Of a stretch of 64,000 nt of DNA, positions 36,842 through 45,888 are shown piece after piece. This stretch comes from Aureibaculum flavum. GTDB lineage: Bacteria > Bacteroidota > Bacteroidia > Flavobacteriales > Flavobacteriaceae. The DNA lies in contig NZ_JAEHFJ010000001.1 in NCBI RefSeq assembly GCF_016406085.1, positions 682,001 through 746,000 on the forward strand, written 5' to 3'. How positions within the stretch are numbered: the first letter of the stretch is position 1; the number at the start of each line of letters is the position of its first letter. The notes beneath the pieces were generated by a model. That model was not told where the DNA came from. It worked only from the letters and a program-made list of their open reading frames with translations, and ran no database searches. The translations under genes were made by a program, and so were the position numbers.

Positions 36842-38479
36842 CTACTTTTCCGCCACTTCTCTTTTTACAGTTCTATTTTCCAATAAGGTTTTAATCGCCG
36901 AAACATCAGCAGACAAATTATCAATTTTACTATTTTGACCATCAATAATTTCTTGTTGTTCTTGCAATGCTTTTATAAGAATAGGTATGAGTTCTGTGTA
37001 AGAAAGTTCCAAAATATCTTGGTCTTCTAAATAATGTGTTAATGTTGGAAAAATTTCTTTTACCTCTTGAGAGATTAAACCTAAATTTCTTTTAGTGTCC
37101 TTTTGTGATTTCATTAAGTAACTTACAGGGTTAAGCTTCATAACTTTCTCGAGTGTATTAGCTTCTAATGGTGTAATATCTCTCTTCTTACGCCTGTCGG
37201 AAACTTGACCATAAGCACCAGTTGTTGCATTAAACGCCCCTCTAAATTCTCCCGAATTAAACAGCAACAAATACCCGTTGTCTTCAGTATAAATCTGCCA
37301 AGACTCATCATCAGAAGAACTACCCTCATTATCTCCCAAATTCCTTATACTTAATGCATTGGTGAGGTTACTGGAAGTCGGTGGTCCATTTTTATGAGCA
37401 ACTTCCAACAGACTAGAGGGTTGGTGATTACCTATACCCACCTTACCATTTTTTAAAACGGTAAGGGCGTTGTGACGATTAGATGAATTCTCTCCGTTTC
37501 CAATCATAAACAGAGCCTCTACATTGTCTAAATTCAGAGTACCTATTGCAGTCGAGTATGAGCCTGAAGCCAAAGTAAAATGGCCCATTGTTGTTGAATA
37601 TGAACCTGATGCTAACGTATTTCCACCAAATGCTGTTGATGTAGGTCCAGAAGCCGTGGTAGCAAAACCAAATGCCGTTGATCCTGAAATTGTAGCTCTT
37701 GTTCCATTTCCCGCTGCAAACGAAACAAATCCTGTCGCTCCCCTAGAATTATCTCCTGAATTCCTACCCCAACTTAAATCTACTGCATCATTTCCAATAT
37801 TACCATAATCATTTGAATTTTGACCTTTTAAACGCCATCCAATACCATTACCTTCGTTAATTGCTTCTAACCCTGAACTTGTATTGATATCCACATACGT
37901 TTTTACCGCTTTTTCGGTGGGTATAGCTTCATCACTATTGTCACCCATTGTACCATCAGTAGAAATTTCATTGACTGCATTACCTTCTTCTAATTTTATA
38001 TTGCCACCTATCTCGAGGTCATTTTTTATTTCAACGTTACCTATATTTATATTTCTTATATCTTCACCATTTTTATCCCATTGCACATTACCAGCACTGA
38101 TAGCGTAGGGTACAGCCAACAATTCTGTGGTCCCAATTTCTGTTCCATTGATAGATACTGTCAAAAAAGTAGCAACACCGTTACCCCATTGATAATCTTC
38201 GTAAGTGCTCGCTGTTGCTGATCCGTTTCCTATTTTCAAACTAAATACACCGTTTGCATCTGTAGTAATTGTATGATTTTCGGCATATGAAGCAGCAACG
38301 CTCAGTCCATACTTTAAGGCAATACCTACTGTAATAGTTTCATTTACCATTACTTCACCTGAGGTATTATTGGCTACTCCTTGGTAGTTGATAAAGTTAG
38401 ATTGTTCCGTTTGTGAGAAAAGTGTTGTGCTTATTACTAAAGTTAGAAATAAGGTTAAAATTTGTAGGTTTTTATTCAT
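36842..38479 (-). CDS. YadA-head-like surface protein with C-terminal peptidase S74 chaperone
   Basis: A 545-residue secreted protein, with signal peptide ending near TTLFSQ (residue 23). Residues 250-330 hold 14-residue YadA-head repeats (ASGSYSTTMGHFTL, ASGSYSTAIGTLNL). The end is an intramolecular chaperone domain (SDRRKKRDITPLEANTLEKV, then NLGLISQEVKEIFP), plus a final coiled-coil. In phage tailspikes this domain trimerises the fibre then cuts itself off at a Ser. The protein is a probable trimeric adhesin or surface fibre. It pairs with the next gene, which has the same N-terminal architecture. Confidence 0.82.
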   Translation of the reverse strand: MNKNLQILTLFLTLVISTTLFSQTEQSNFINYQGVANNTSGEVMVNETITVGIALKYGLSVAASYAENHTITTDANGVFSLKIGNGSATASTYEDYQWGNGVATFLTVSINGTEIGTTELLAVPYAISAGNVQWDKNGEDIRNINIGNVEIKNDLEIGGNIKLEEGNAVNEISTDGTMGDNSDEAIPTEKAVKTYVDINTSSGLEAINEGNGIGWRLKGQNSNDYGNIGNDAVDLSWGRNSGDNSRGATGFVSFAAGNGTRATISGSTAFGFATTASGPTSTAFGGNTLASGSYSTTMGHFTLASGSYSTAIGTLNLDNVEALFMIGNGENSSNRHNALTVLKNGKVGIGNHQPSSLLEVAHKNGPPTSSNLTNALSIRNLGDNEGSSSDDESWQIYTEDNGYLLLFNSGEFRGAFNATTGAYGQVSDRRKKRDITPLEANTLEKVMKLNPVSYLMKSQKDTKRNLGLISQEVKEIFPTLTHYLEDQDILELSYTELIPILIKALQEQQEIIDGQNSKIDNLSADVSAIKTLLENRTVKREVAEK

Positions 38480-38544
38480 AAGTTCTGAGGTTTAAAGGTT
38501 ACGTTTATACTTTCCCGACATTCGGGACTTGTTTAAGGTATTAT

Positions 38545-40125
38545 TTATATTTTTTCGAGAACTTCAACCCGTTTTAAAAGATCTTTATACAATGTTTCGA
38601 GAGCATTAGTTTTATCATTTAGCTCTTGAACAGATTTAGTGAGTAATGGTATAAAATCATTATAGCGTAAACTTAATCGTCCCTCATCGTCTTTGGTTAA
38701 TATACCTGTATTGGTATAGCCTAATTTATTAAGTAATAGCTCTACGTCTTGAGCAACAAAACCTATTTCACGCGTTTTTGCTTCATTATTTTGACGCACG
38801 TAATCAACAGGTTTTAGTTGTGTTACCATATCTAAACCATACTGTAAAGGTTGAATATCATCTTTCCAAGCAGCATCTGATGTTATGGTCCAAGCTACTT
38901 GAACTCCTGCGTAGGTTATTTGTGAATTACCTATCCTTACTTGATGAGAAGCTGTTGCACTAGGAACTTGAGAATCTGCACCAATACCTATATTATTGCT
39001 GCCGGTAGTAAGGTCATTTAAGGCATCATTACCCACTGCAACATTATAACTAGCCGTAGTGTTTTGTAATGCATGCCTTCCAATTGCCGTATTATAGTAT
39101 CCTATTTTATTTTTTTTAAGAGAAGAAAGTCCAATTGCAGTATTATAATTCCCTGTAGTGTTTTCATAAAGTGATTGATAACCATTAGCCGTATTTGAAT
39201 TCCCTGTGGTATTTTTAAAAAGAGCCTCTCTCCCATTAGCTGAATTTTGAGAACCGGAGGTATTTTTATTAAGTGCAAACACTCCATTAGCGGTATTATA
39301 GCTACCAGTGATATTACTATAAAGCGTCTTAAAACCAATAGCAGTATTAACAGAGCCAGTTGTATTACTGTAAAGTGCTTGATAGCCAATACCAACATTA
39401 GCATTTGCAGTACCATTATCGTTCAAACCTGCATCAACACCTATAAATACAGAAGAACCATTATCAGTACCATCGTTATCTGATTTAGCGTCTATTAATT
39501 CGTTAATACTTGATGCCCCTTTATTATTATCTACATAGGTTTTTATAGCTTTTTCGGTGGGAATAGCTTCATCACTATTACCCGCCAATGTACCATCAGT
39601 AGAAATTTCGTTAACGGCAGCCCCCGATTGCAATCGCATATCACCTTCTACCAGAAGTTTATTGCTAATTATTACTCGGTAAGCATCATCCTCAATCATT
39701 ATAAATTCATCTGTTCCAATGTCTCGCCAATGACTTTGATAACCTGAACTTAATGCATATGGAACAGCCTGCATTTCTGTAGTTCCAATTTCCGTACCAT
39801 TTATCGAAACGGTTAATTCTACTCCTATATTAGACCATTCAAAATCATAGTATCTACCTTCAGTTGCAGTCCCAGAACCAATTTTTAGGCTAAATACACC
39901 ATTGGTATCTGTAGTAACTGTATGATTTTCTGAATAATCATCACCAACATCAATTACATGCCTTAAGCCAATACCGACTGTAATAGTTTCTTCAGCCATT
40001 ACCTCTCCCGAAGCATTACTGGCTACACCTTGATAGTTAACATATCCTGAGTATCCTTGAGAAAAGGAGGTTGTATAAATTCCTAAACTTAGGAATAAGA
40101 TTAAAAGTTGTAGTTTTTGTTTCAT
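38545..40125 (-). CDS. Repeat-rich surface fibre protein with C-terminal peptidase S74 chaperone
   Basis: A 526-residue secreted protein with a signal peptide and the same N-terminal layout as its neighbour (VNYQGVASNASGEVM, then TVTTDTNGVFSLKIG). The middle has seven 17-residue repeats of the form KNTTGNSNTANGYQSLY with NTAxG in each, a beta-roll pattern. The C-terminal domain SDAAWKDDIQPLQYGLDMVT with REIGFVAQDVELLL is an S74-type chaperone. It is probably a trimeric surface fibre. It lies 65 bp upstream of the neighbour, a tandem paralog. Confidence 0.82.
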   Translation of the reverse strand: MKQKLQLLILFLSLGIYTTSFSQGYSGYVNYQGVASNASGEVMAEETITVGIGLRHVIDVGDDYSENHTVTTDTNGVFSLKIGSGTATEGRYYDFEWSNIGVELTVSINGTEIGTTEMQAVPYALSSGYQSHWRDIGTDEFIMIEDDAYRVIISNKLLVEGDMRLQSGAAVNEISTDGTLAGNSDEAIPTEKAIKTYVDNNKGASSINELIDAKSDNDGTDNGSSVFIGVDAGLNDNGTANANVGIGYQALYSNTTGSVNTAIGFKTLYSNITGSYNTANGVFALNKNTSGSQNSANGREALFKNTTGNSNTANGYQSLYENTTGNYNTAIGLSSLKKNKIGYYNTAIGRHALQNTTASYNVAVGNDALNDLTTGSNNIGIGADSQVPSATASHQVRIGNSQITYAGVQVAWTITSDAAWKDDIQPLQYGLDMVTQLKPVDYVRQNNEAKTREIGFVAQDVELLLNKLGYTNTGILTKDDEGRLSLRYNDFIPLLTKSVQELNDKTNALETLYKDLLKRVEVLEKI

Positions 40126-40232
40126 GGTTTCTAGAGTTTAAAGTATGGTAAAACACCCCTAATAAGCTTCGCTCGGTATCTTCAATGAAAATTTATTTTC
40201 ATTTCGATAATCCTCAAGGAGACGATGCGGTG

Positions 40233-40712
40233 CTATTTTTTAATAATTTTAAAAGTTTTAATGGTTTTATAATCTGTAAAATGTAGGTTTACTAAATAGA
40301 GTCCGCTTTGCAATTGATCTACATTAATACTATTATTAGTTGCAGTCAGCTTTTCTGTTTTTATAAATTGCCCTAGACTGTTGTAAATCAAAATTTTTGT
40401 TTCTCCAGAAACATCATTTAGGTCAATATTTAAATTATCAGCCACAGGATTAGGATATACTTTAATTGCCGTACTCAACAATTGTTCATCAACGGCTAAT
40501 GTACTACCAGATGCTGCACCTGCTAAAAAACCTTGATTAATAATTGCACCGTTTTCAACTTTCCCAATTATCGGTTCTCCAATGGTAAAAGTAAGCGTGT
40601 GGTTTGCATTGCTAATGGTTTCCCCTCCAGAGGAAACGACCTGTTTGTCAATAGTTTGGGCGGTTGCCATATTTATGGTGGCCAGCAACACTAATGTGAA
40701 TATTGTTTTCAT
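40233..40712 (-). CDS. Short secreted protein with T9SS type A sorting domain
   Basis: A 159-residue protein: signal peptide to NMATAQ (19), a short SSGGETISNANHTLTFTIGE region, then the T9SS domain (KVYPNPVADNLNIDLNDVSG to KIIKK). It is mostly a sorting signal with a small passenger, as is common next to S74-chaperone surface proteins in Flavobacteriia. Probable partner of the two following genes. Confidence 0.85.
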   Translation of the reverse strand: MKTIFTLVLLATINMATAQTIDKQVVSSGGETISNANHTLTFTIGEPIIGKVENGAIINQGFLAGAASGSTLAVDEQLLSTAIKVYPNPVADNLNIDLNDVSGETKILIYNSLGQFIKTEKLTATNNSINVDQLQSGLYLVNLHFTDYKTIKTFKIIKK

Positions 40713-40857
40713 TATTTCAATGTTTTAGATTTAATTTTTGATTCTGTTCTAAATAATTCTAATTTGAGATTTTGGTTTGTTATAATTTCATTTAATTTTT
40801 CACTCAATAAAAATCCTTTCAGTTTTATATGATTTTTCTTAAAAAATCTTATACCAG

Positions 40858-41460
40858 TTATTTATTAAAAAGTGCATCAATATCTGAATACGGAATGCCT
40901 GAAAAATTTAAATCGCTAATACTTATTACGGCGTTATCTTTATTTTCTAATAATTCCTTTTCATATTTAATATCAAATTTTTGTATGAGAGCATTTCCCG
41001 AAACCGTTTTAGGATTTGAAAGGTTGAGCGTTCCAGATAAATCACTTTTAGGATATTTATGACGAGAATTTGTATAAAATCCATAGATACCAGATACAAG
41101 ACCTCCTCCTTTTTTTGGAAGTTTGAGTTGTATCATAGCACTTTCCAATTGAAAAGAATCACCATCATAATAAAATTGGATGCTCTCACTACCTTTTTCC
41201 AATTGCTTTTTAAATGTGATAATAGCGGTACGTTTACCTGTCTTTTTATCTCTAGAGACAATACCAGAGCCTTTGGTATATGACCAGTCTTTGTCATTTA
41301 TTTTACATAAATAAGTGCCATTGTTTGTTGCTTTTTGAGGTTCTACTTTTAGTTGTTGTGTTTTTTCTACTTTCACAACATCATTTTCCTTATTAACCTT
41401 CTCTTTATTGCATGAAATAATAAATAGTGTGGCAAATAACATATAGTATACTGTTTTCAT
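40858..41460 (-). CDS. Hypothetical lipoprotein
   Basis: A 200-residue lipoprotein with lipobox FIISC (Cys17), then a charged linker, then a beta-rich domain containing TYLCKINDKDWSYTKGSG and GTLNLSNPKTVSGNALI. The layout resembles small DUF6252-like lipoproteins of Flavobacteriia, but I cannot place it firmly. It is transcribed alone. Confidence 0.6.
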   Translation of the reverse strand: MKTVYYMLFATLFIISCNKEKVNKENDVVKVEKTQQLKVEPQKATNNGTYLCKINDKDWSYTKGSGIVSRDKKTGKRTAIITFKKQLEKGSESIQFYYDGDSFQLESAMIQLKLPKKGGGLVSGIYGFYTNSRHKYPKSDLSGTLNLSNPKTVSGNALIQKFDIKYEKELLENKDNAVISISDLNFSGIPYSDIDALFNK

Positions 41461-41573
41461 TATTTTGTGGATTAGGGTTGTTATAATATCAAAAGATTTA
41501 TTTTACAGAAAAACCTTTAAAACTTGATTCAGATATACAAAAGCAGTCGCAACTAATGCTTTTTAAACTGACT

Positions 41574-42920
41574 TTACTCTTGGGTGATTTTTCTTACTAA
41601 GAAATTTTGTGTAAAATATAAATTGAGATCATCGTCTACTGTAATAGCACGTGGAAAAGCAATAGTAGCATCTATACTTTCCCCATCATCAAAGCCGTAA
41701 GATCCTTTCCCAGCTAAAGTACTTACAGTTCCATCCGGTGCTATTTTTCGTATTCTCATATTGGAATAATCTGAAACATATATGTTATCTAATTTATCAA
41801 CCGTTATACCATAAGGGAAATTAAATTTAGCTTCTTCTCCTTTCCCATCTTCATAACCTTCTGTACTCCCAGCAATAGTCGTTACTAAACCTATAGGGCT
41901 CACCTTCCTTATTTTATTATTACCTGCATCTGAAATTATTATATTTCCTGAATTATCAACCGTCAATCCATATATTCTACCAAATTTAGCATCTGTACCT
42001 TGCCCATCAGAAAAGCCAGGATTACCACCTGCAAAGGTGCTTACCATTCCTTCTTTTGTAATTTTTCTTATTAATGAATGATTTAAGACACTGTTATATT
42101 CTGCTATATAAATATTTCCTAATTGATCTATGGTAATAGCATTTGGAAGAAAAAACCGAGCTTCGTTAACCGCCCCATCTATATAACCTTGCCCCCCCCC
42201 TGCCAACGTACTAACATCACCTTCTGGTGAAATCTTTCGAATACGGTTATTATTCGAATCGGCTATATATACATTACCATTAGCATCTACAGTCACATCT
42301 CTTGGCCAAGAAAATTTAGCTTCATTAATCGAGCCTTCAACTAGGCCACCATCTTCACTCTTTGACAAAGTAGTTACCAATCCATCTTGTGTTATTTTTC
42401 TTATACTATGTTTCCAAGTTTGTGTAATAATTAAATTATCTTCTTTATCTAAAGCAATACCATCCATTGCACCAAAAATAGCATTTGTCCCTTGTCCATC
42501 TAAGGGAGCATCCCCTCCCTCTTTATTTCCTGCCAAGGTAGTGACATGAGCTTCTGAAAATTCATAGGTAAATTCCGGACCTGTTAATTCAGTACCATCG
42601 ACTATAACTTTTACTAAGCCTGTCAATGCTAAAGTTGGTACTTCGGTTTGTATTTTTGTATCTATTACTGATTGTACCACAGCTTGTACATCGTTAAAAT
42701 AAACTTTCAGATTATCTAGATTATTTCCAAAATTGCTTCCATTAATGGTCACAATAGTGTTTTTAGAACCGCTTTCAGGAGAAATTCCGCTTAATGTTGC
42801 GGGTCTAGGTTCATCATCTTTATTGCAACTTGTTAAAAACCCTAATAAAAATACTATTACTAACAAATAGCTTAATTGTCTATAAATCTTTAGTTGGTAT
42901 TTTTGCTTTATCATTCTCAT
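41574..42920 (-). CDS. Lipoprotein with IPT/TIG domain and NHL propeller
   Basis: A 448-residue outer-membrane-type lipoprotein (lipobox FLTSC, Cys32). The IPT/TIG domain (LSGISPESGSKNTIVTINGS) is at about 40-115. It is followed by six NHL repeats of the form VSTLAGGGQGYIDGAVNEAR and ITVDANGNVYIADSNNNRIRKI, making a six-bladed propeller. A run of nine G residues on the coding strand (42192-42200) encodes three Gly in one repeat. Such a run in AT-rich DNA is prone to slippage. Its own promoter is unclear. Confidence 0.83.
   Translation of the reverse strand: MRMIKQKYQLKIYRQLSYLLVIVFLLGFLTSCNKDDEPRPATLSGISPESGSKNTIVTINGSNFGNNLDNLKVYFNDVQAVVQSVIDTKIQTEVPTLALTGLVKVIVDGTELTGPEFTYEFSEAHVTTLAGNKEGGDAPLDGQGTNAIFGAMDGIALDKEDNLIITQTWKHSIRKITQDGLVTTLSKSEDGGLVEGSINEAKFSWPRDVTVDANGNVYIADSNNNRIRKISPEGDVSTLAGGGQGYIDGAVNEARFFLPNAITIDQLGNIYIAEYNSVLNHSLIRKITKEGMVSTFAGGNPGFSDGQGTDAKFGRIYGLTVDNSGNIIISDAGNNKIRKVSPIGLVTTIAGSTEGYEDGKGEEAKFNFPYGITVDKLDNIYVSDYSNMRIRKIAPDGTVSTLAGKGSYGFDDGESIDATIAFPRAITVDDDLNLYFTQNFLVRKITQE
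42192..42200 (-). repeat. G9 homopolymer inside the NHL lipoprotein gene
   Basis: Nine G residues on the coding strand encode Gly-Gly-Gly. In-frame here; a change by one would truncate the protein near residue 245. Confidence 0.85.
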
Positions 42921-43013
42921 AATTTTGTATTTATCGTTTTTTAGTTTAAAAACTACAGGCTAAATTGATGAACATTAGCCCATAGTTTTATTAACTAACT
43001 CAAATAATTCTTT

Positions 43014-43490
43014 TTAAAATATGGCATTGATATCATAACCACTAACTGTTATTTTATCATTAGCTTGATTGGTATCATCATTATTCAGGTTACTATCGAT
43101 ATATAAATCAGGATCATAACCAATTACTAAGATATACTCAGGAGGAAATTCATTTGACGAACTCCAAGTACGGCTAAAACTAACTTCTAAGGTTTCGCCA
43201 GCACTTAAATTTTCGAACGATCTTGAAGCTACTAAATTTCCAGATTGGTTTGAAGGTGTACCTAAACTTTTTTCATATAGATATATAACTTGTTGCCCCT
43301 CACCAGAAGTAAAATCATCAGCTATATTTTTAACAATGCCCGTTAAGGTTACCGTACCGTTAAAATCATCTGTTTTTACCACTGAAAATGTAATATCGCT
43401 TGCTTCCAAATCTATATTTGGTTTAGGATCATCATCATCTGGATTTGTGCAGTTTATTAAAATTGTGACAAGCAATAGTAACGATAGCAT
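43014..43490 (-). CDS. Short lipoprotein, operon partner of the outer-membrane barrel
   Basis: A 158-residue putative lipoprotein (ILINC lipobox, Cys14), followed by an acidic linker NPDDDDPKPN and a beta-sandwich-like domain with TVTLTGIVKNIADDFTSG and TWSSSNEFPPEYILVIGYD. The ATG at 43490 gives a very short signal. The preceding codons (reading EIQKKNSTKNVLL and then RFKKLIG) look like a normal signal N-terminus but lack an in-frame ATG, so the true start may be non-ATG or a frame error exists. It lies 96 bp after the barrel gene. Confidence 0.6.
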   Translation of the reverse strand: MLSLLLLVTILINCTNPDDDDPKPNIDLEASDITFSVVKTDDFNGTVTLTGIVKNIADDFTSGEGQQVIYLYEKSLGTPSNQSGNLVASRSFENLSAGETLEVSFSRTWSSSNEFPPEYILVIGYDPDLYIDSNLNNDDTNQANDKITVSGYDINAIF

Positions 43491-43586
43491 GCCTATTAAT
43501 TTTTTAAACCTATCTTGTAATAAGACGTTCTTTGTACTATTTTTCTTTTGAATTTCATAATTGTTATTTTTATTGATTATTTTTTT

Positions 43587-44243
43587 TTACAAAAAGACTG
43601 TAAATCCGATGCCAAGAAAAATTGAGGATAGGGTATCTTTATAGTCTGATGGTGCATCTTTGGGTAGGTTTTTTTCCCAAGAGTAATTTATGGTAGGTTC
43701 TAAAGCTACATGATCTCCTAGACTTATAGCATAGCCAACACCAGTTCTAAAACCCAATATTGTTGAGGTATTATCTCCAAGTTTTAATTCCGGTATACCT
43801 TCAAGTCCGCTTGATGTTTTTTTTGTACCCGCACCTACCAAACCTTCAAAAAACAAACCATTATCTAGATAATAGCGACCAAAAGCACCTAAAGATAATA
43901 CCGTGGTATTTCTTTTAGAATCACCAAAAAGACTCTTCGATTTCGAACTACTTGTAGCTACTGAAAGTTCTAAACCAACCGCCAAATTGTCCATAATAAA
44001 ATAACCTGCCTTTGGGGTAATATTTGTAGTAAATGAATTAGATTTATTATCATTTACATTATTAGAGGTATAGTGCACCAAAACACCTCCACTGATTAAA
44101 ATCTCACCTTGTGATCTTGCTCCACTAGTAATTGCCGACTCTTGAGCGTATCCGCTAAAACCAAATAGAGCAACTGTAAATGCAAGCATTACCCTTTTAC
44201 CTAAATAGATCGTGTTGCTTATTTTTTTCTTTAATAAATTCAT
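43587..44243 (-). CDS. Outer-membrane beta-barrel protein (OmpW/OMP_b-brl type)
   Basis: A 218-residue protein with a long signal region ending near GYAQE (residue 34). It is followed by an eight-strand-like barrel with alternating strands (GEILISGGVLVHYTS, GRYYLDNGLFFEGLVGAG, HVALEPTINYSW) and a C-terminal strand ending in GFTVFL. It sits in the outer membrane. It heads a unit with the 43014 lipoprotein and has a strong copy of the GTTAACC-N15-CATTAA motif upstream. Confidence 0.78.
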   Translation of the reverse strand: MNLLKKKISNTIYLGKRVMLAFTVALFGFSGYAQESAITSGARSQGEILISGGVLVHYTSNNVNDNKSNSFTTNITPKAGYFIMDNLAVGLELSVATSSSKSKSLFGDSKRNTTVLSLGAFGRYYLDNGLFFEGLVGAGTKKTSSGLEGIPELKLGDNTSTILGFRTGVGYAISLGDHVALEPTINYSWEKNLPKDAPSDYKDTLSSIFLGIGFTVFL

Positions 44244-44276
44244 GATTTTTAAAATTTTTTAATTGTTATTTATCCT

Positions 44277-44304
44277 TTAATGGTAATGATTAAAAAAGGT
44301 TAAC
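44277..44304 (-). promoter_or_regulatory. ECF-type motif upstream of the outer-membrane barrel gene
   Basis: GTTAACC, 15 bases, CATTAA, ending 33 bases before the ATG. Confidence 0.75.
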
Positions 44305-44433
44305 ATGTAAATATTAAAAAAGTTAAAAAAAGAGACAAAAGACTTTTTTTTTTATTGAACGAAATAAGTATTTCAATTCGATTTAGTTCAACATTAAATT
44401 AGAAAATTTGTAAATAAAAACACCGCTTTTAAA

Positions 44434-44482
44434 CAAAAAAAACTCCTGCAGTTCAATTAAGATAATGAACTCAAGAGTTTTA
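44434..44482 (-). terminator. Terminator after the frameshifted lipoprotein gene
   Basis: An AAAACTC...GAGTTTT stem with a long T-run on the minus strand lies 25 bp beyond the restored stop codon. Confidence 0.7.
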
Positions 44483-44506
44483 GTTTGTAACTATAAATTG
44501 TTATTT

Positions 44507-45089
44507 TTAAAAGTAACGAACTTCAGTTGGATGCTGGCCTAAGTAAATATTTAAATGCTTAACCGTTTGATTAGCACTTCCTGATTGGCCTCCATAATCC
44601 CTTAAATCAAAAGTTATACTACCTCCTATATCCTGGTTCGCAGGTACTTGTCTCATTATGAGCGTACCCTTATTAATTAGGTTACCTGTTACCTGTTATC
44701 GGATTATTAGCATCACCATTCCATCGAAACCATCTATTAAAACCATTATTATAATCCTCCCAATCGGTAGGTAACGATCCAACAATCTCAAAATGACCAT
44801 AAGAAAATACCATGCCCATATATTCTAAACCTCCAGTATCCAAACCTATATAATCTATTTCATAAGAAGCACCTGCAGTAAGATTTAACTGGAAACTTTC
44901 GAAATCATCATCTTGTGTAAAAGTACGTTCAAAACCCTCTCCCTTTATTTTAAAACTGAATGTAGGGGGGTCTGTATCTGTTGGAGGAATATCAGTATCA
45001 CAGCTTTGAAACGAAAAAGTTATCATAATTAACATACTTAAAAAAGTACTTTTTAAAACTCTCCTTTGATTTTTAATTAAATTCTTCAT
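44507..45089 (-). pseudogene. Paralogous lipoprotein broken by a 7-bp tandem duplication
   Basis: First of three tandem paralogs. The N-terminal part (signal, FQSCDTDIPPTDTDPPTFSF, then TQDDDFESFQLNLTAG) reads normally to the Asn-Pro-Ile-Thr-Gly-Asn at 44690. There AACAGGT occurs twice in a row (44684-44697), shifting the frame to a stop at 44682. Removing one copy restores a 191-residue protein whose tail (IGGSITFDLRDYGGQSGSAN to EVRYF) closely matches its paralogs. It is either a recent disruption, a reversible switch or a sequencing error. Confidence 0.85.
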
Positions 45090-45117
45090 TATTTTTTAAA
45101 TTATTGTTATTTGGGTA

Positions 45118-45145
45118 TTAATGATGCTAACTTTAAAAGGTTAAC
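45118..45145 (-). promoter_or_regulatory. ECF-type motif upstream of the frameshifted lipoprotein gene
   Basis: GTTAACC, 15 bases, CATTAA, 28 bases before the ATG. Confidence 0.75.
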
Positions 45146-45260
45146 TTTAAAAAGTTAAAAAGGAAAATTTACATGTTGTAACACTACTTAGTAGGTAAAA
45201 AACTTTTAGAAAATATATTAAATTAGTTATAAGAGTTTTTTTATTTACATATTTGAAAAA

Positions 45261-45830
45261 TTACTCTGAATAATAATGAATTTCTGTATCTTGCTGCCCA
45301 ACATCTATATTTAATTCGGCAAATGTTTGATTACTCGTACCAGCTTCTCCTCCATAATCACGTACATCTAACAAAAGTCCAAAAGCTAAATTATCACCAC
45401 TAACTCTAAATTTTCCATTTAGGATGGCTCCTGTAACAGGATTATTAACATCTCCTCTCCAGGTAACTGATGTTGATATTCCATTATTAAATCTTGATAT
45501 CCAAGTTGTTGGTAAGTCTGTCTCAATCTCAAAATGATCGCCTGGAAATTGCATTTGGGCTGATTTTAAACCATCAGGATCGCTCGCCGAAAAAATAAAA
45601 TCATAAAGTGCATCTTCGGTAAGGTTTAATTCAAAGCTACTAAAATCATCATCTTGATTAAAGATATGATCAAAACCTTCACCTGTTATTTTAAGACTAA
45701 AATTTGGAGGATCTGTATCTGTTGGAGGGATTTCTGTATCACAGCTTTGAAATGAAAAAGCTATTATTAGTAACATACTGAAAATGGCACTTCTGAATAT
45801 GCTACTCGGGTTTTTAGTTCTATTCTTCAT
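45261..45830 (-). CDS. DPPT-type lipoprotein, tandem paralog 2
   Basis: A 189-residue lipoprotein (FQSC lipobox, Cys29) with the shared DTEIPPTDTDPPNFSLKITG start, TFNQDDDFSSFELNLTED-like middle, and a tail FGLLLDVRDYGGEAGTSNQT. The domain family is unknown to me. The fold looks beta-rich with a conserved Asp cluster (QDDDF) that could bind metal. Transcribed alone from an ECF-type motif. Confidence 0.72.
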   Translation of the reverse strand: MKNRTKNPSSIFRSAIFSMLLIIAFSFQSCDTEIPPTDTDPPNFSLKITGEGFDHIFNQDDDFSSFELNLTEDALYDFIFSASDPDGLKSAQMQFPGDHFEIETDLPTTWISRFNNGISTSVTWRGDVNNPVTGAILNGKFRVSGDNLAFGLLLDVRDYGGEAGTSNQTFAELNIDVGQQDTEIHYYSE

Positions 45831-45857
45831 AATTTTTAATTTATTGTTAATTTGTTA

Positions 45858-45885
45858 TTAATGATTCTAATTTTAAAAGGTTAAC
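45858..45885 (-). promoter_or_regulatory. ECF-type motif upstream of lipoprotein paralog 2
   Basis: GTTAACC, 15 bases, CATTAA, 27 bases before the ATG. Confidence 0.75.
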
Positions 45886-45888
45886 ATT

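Noticed and set aside
38480-38544. Special hairpin CCCGACATTCGGG as a riboswitch
   Set aside because: A short palindrome of a type that recurs between genes here (also near 11570). No riboswitch consensus visible.
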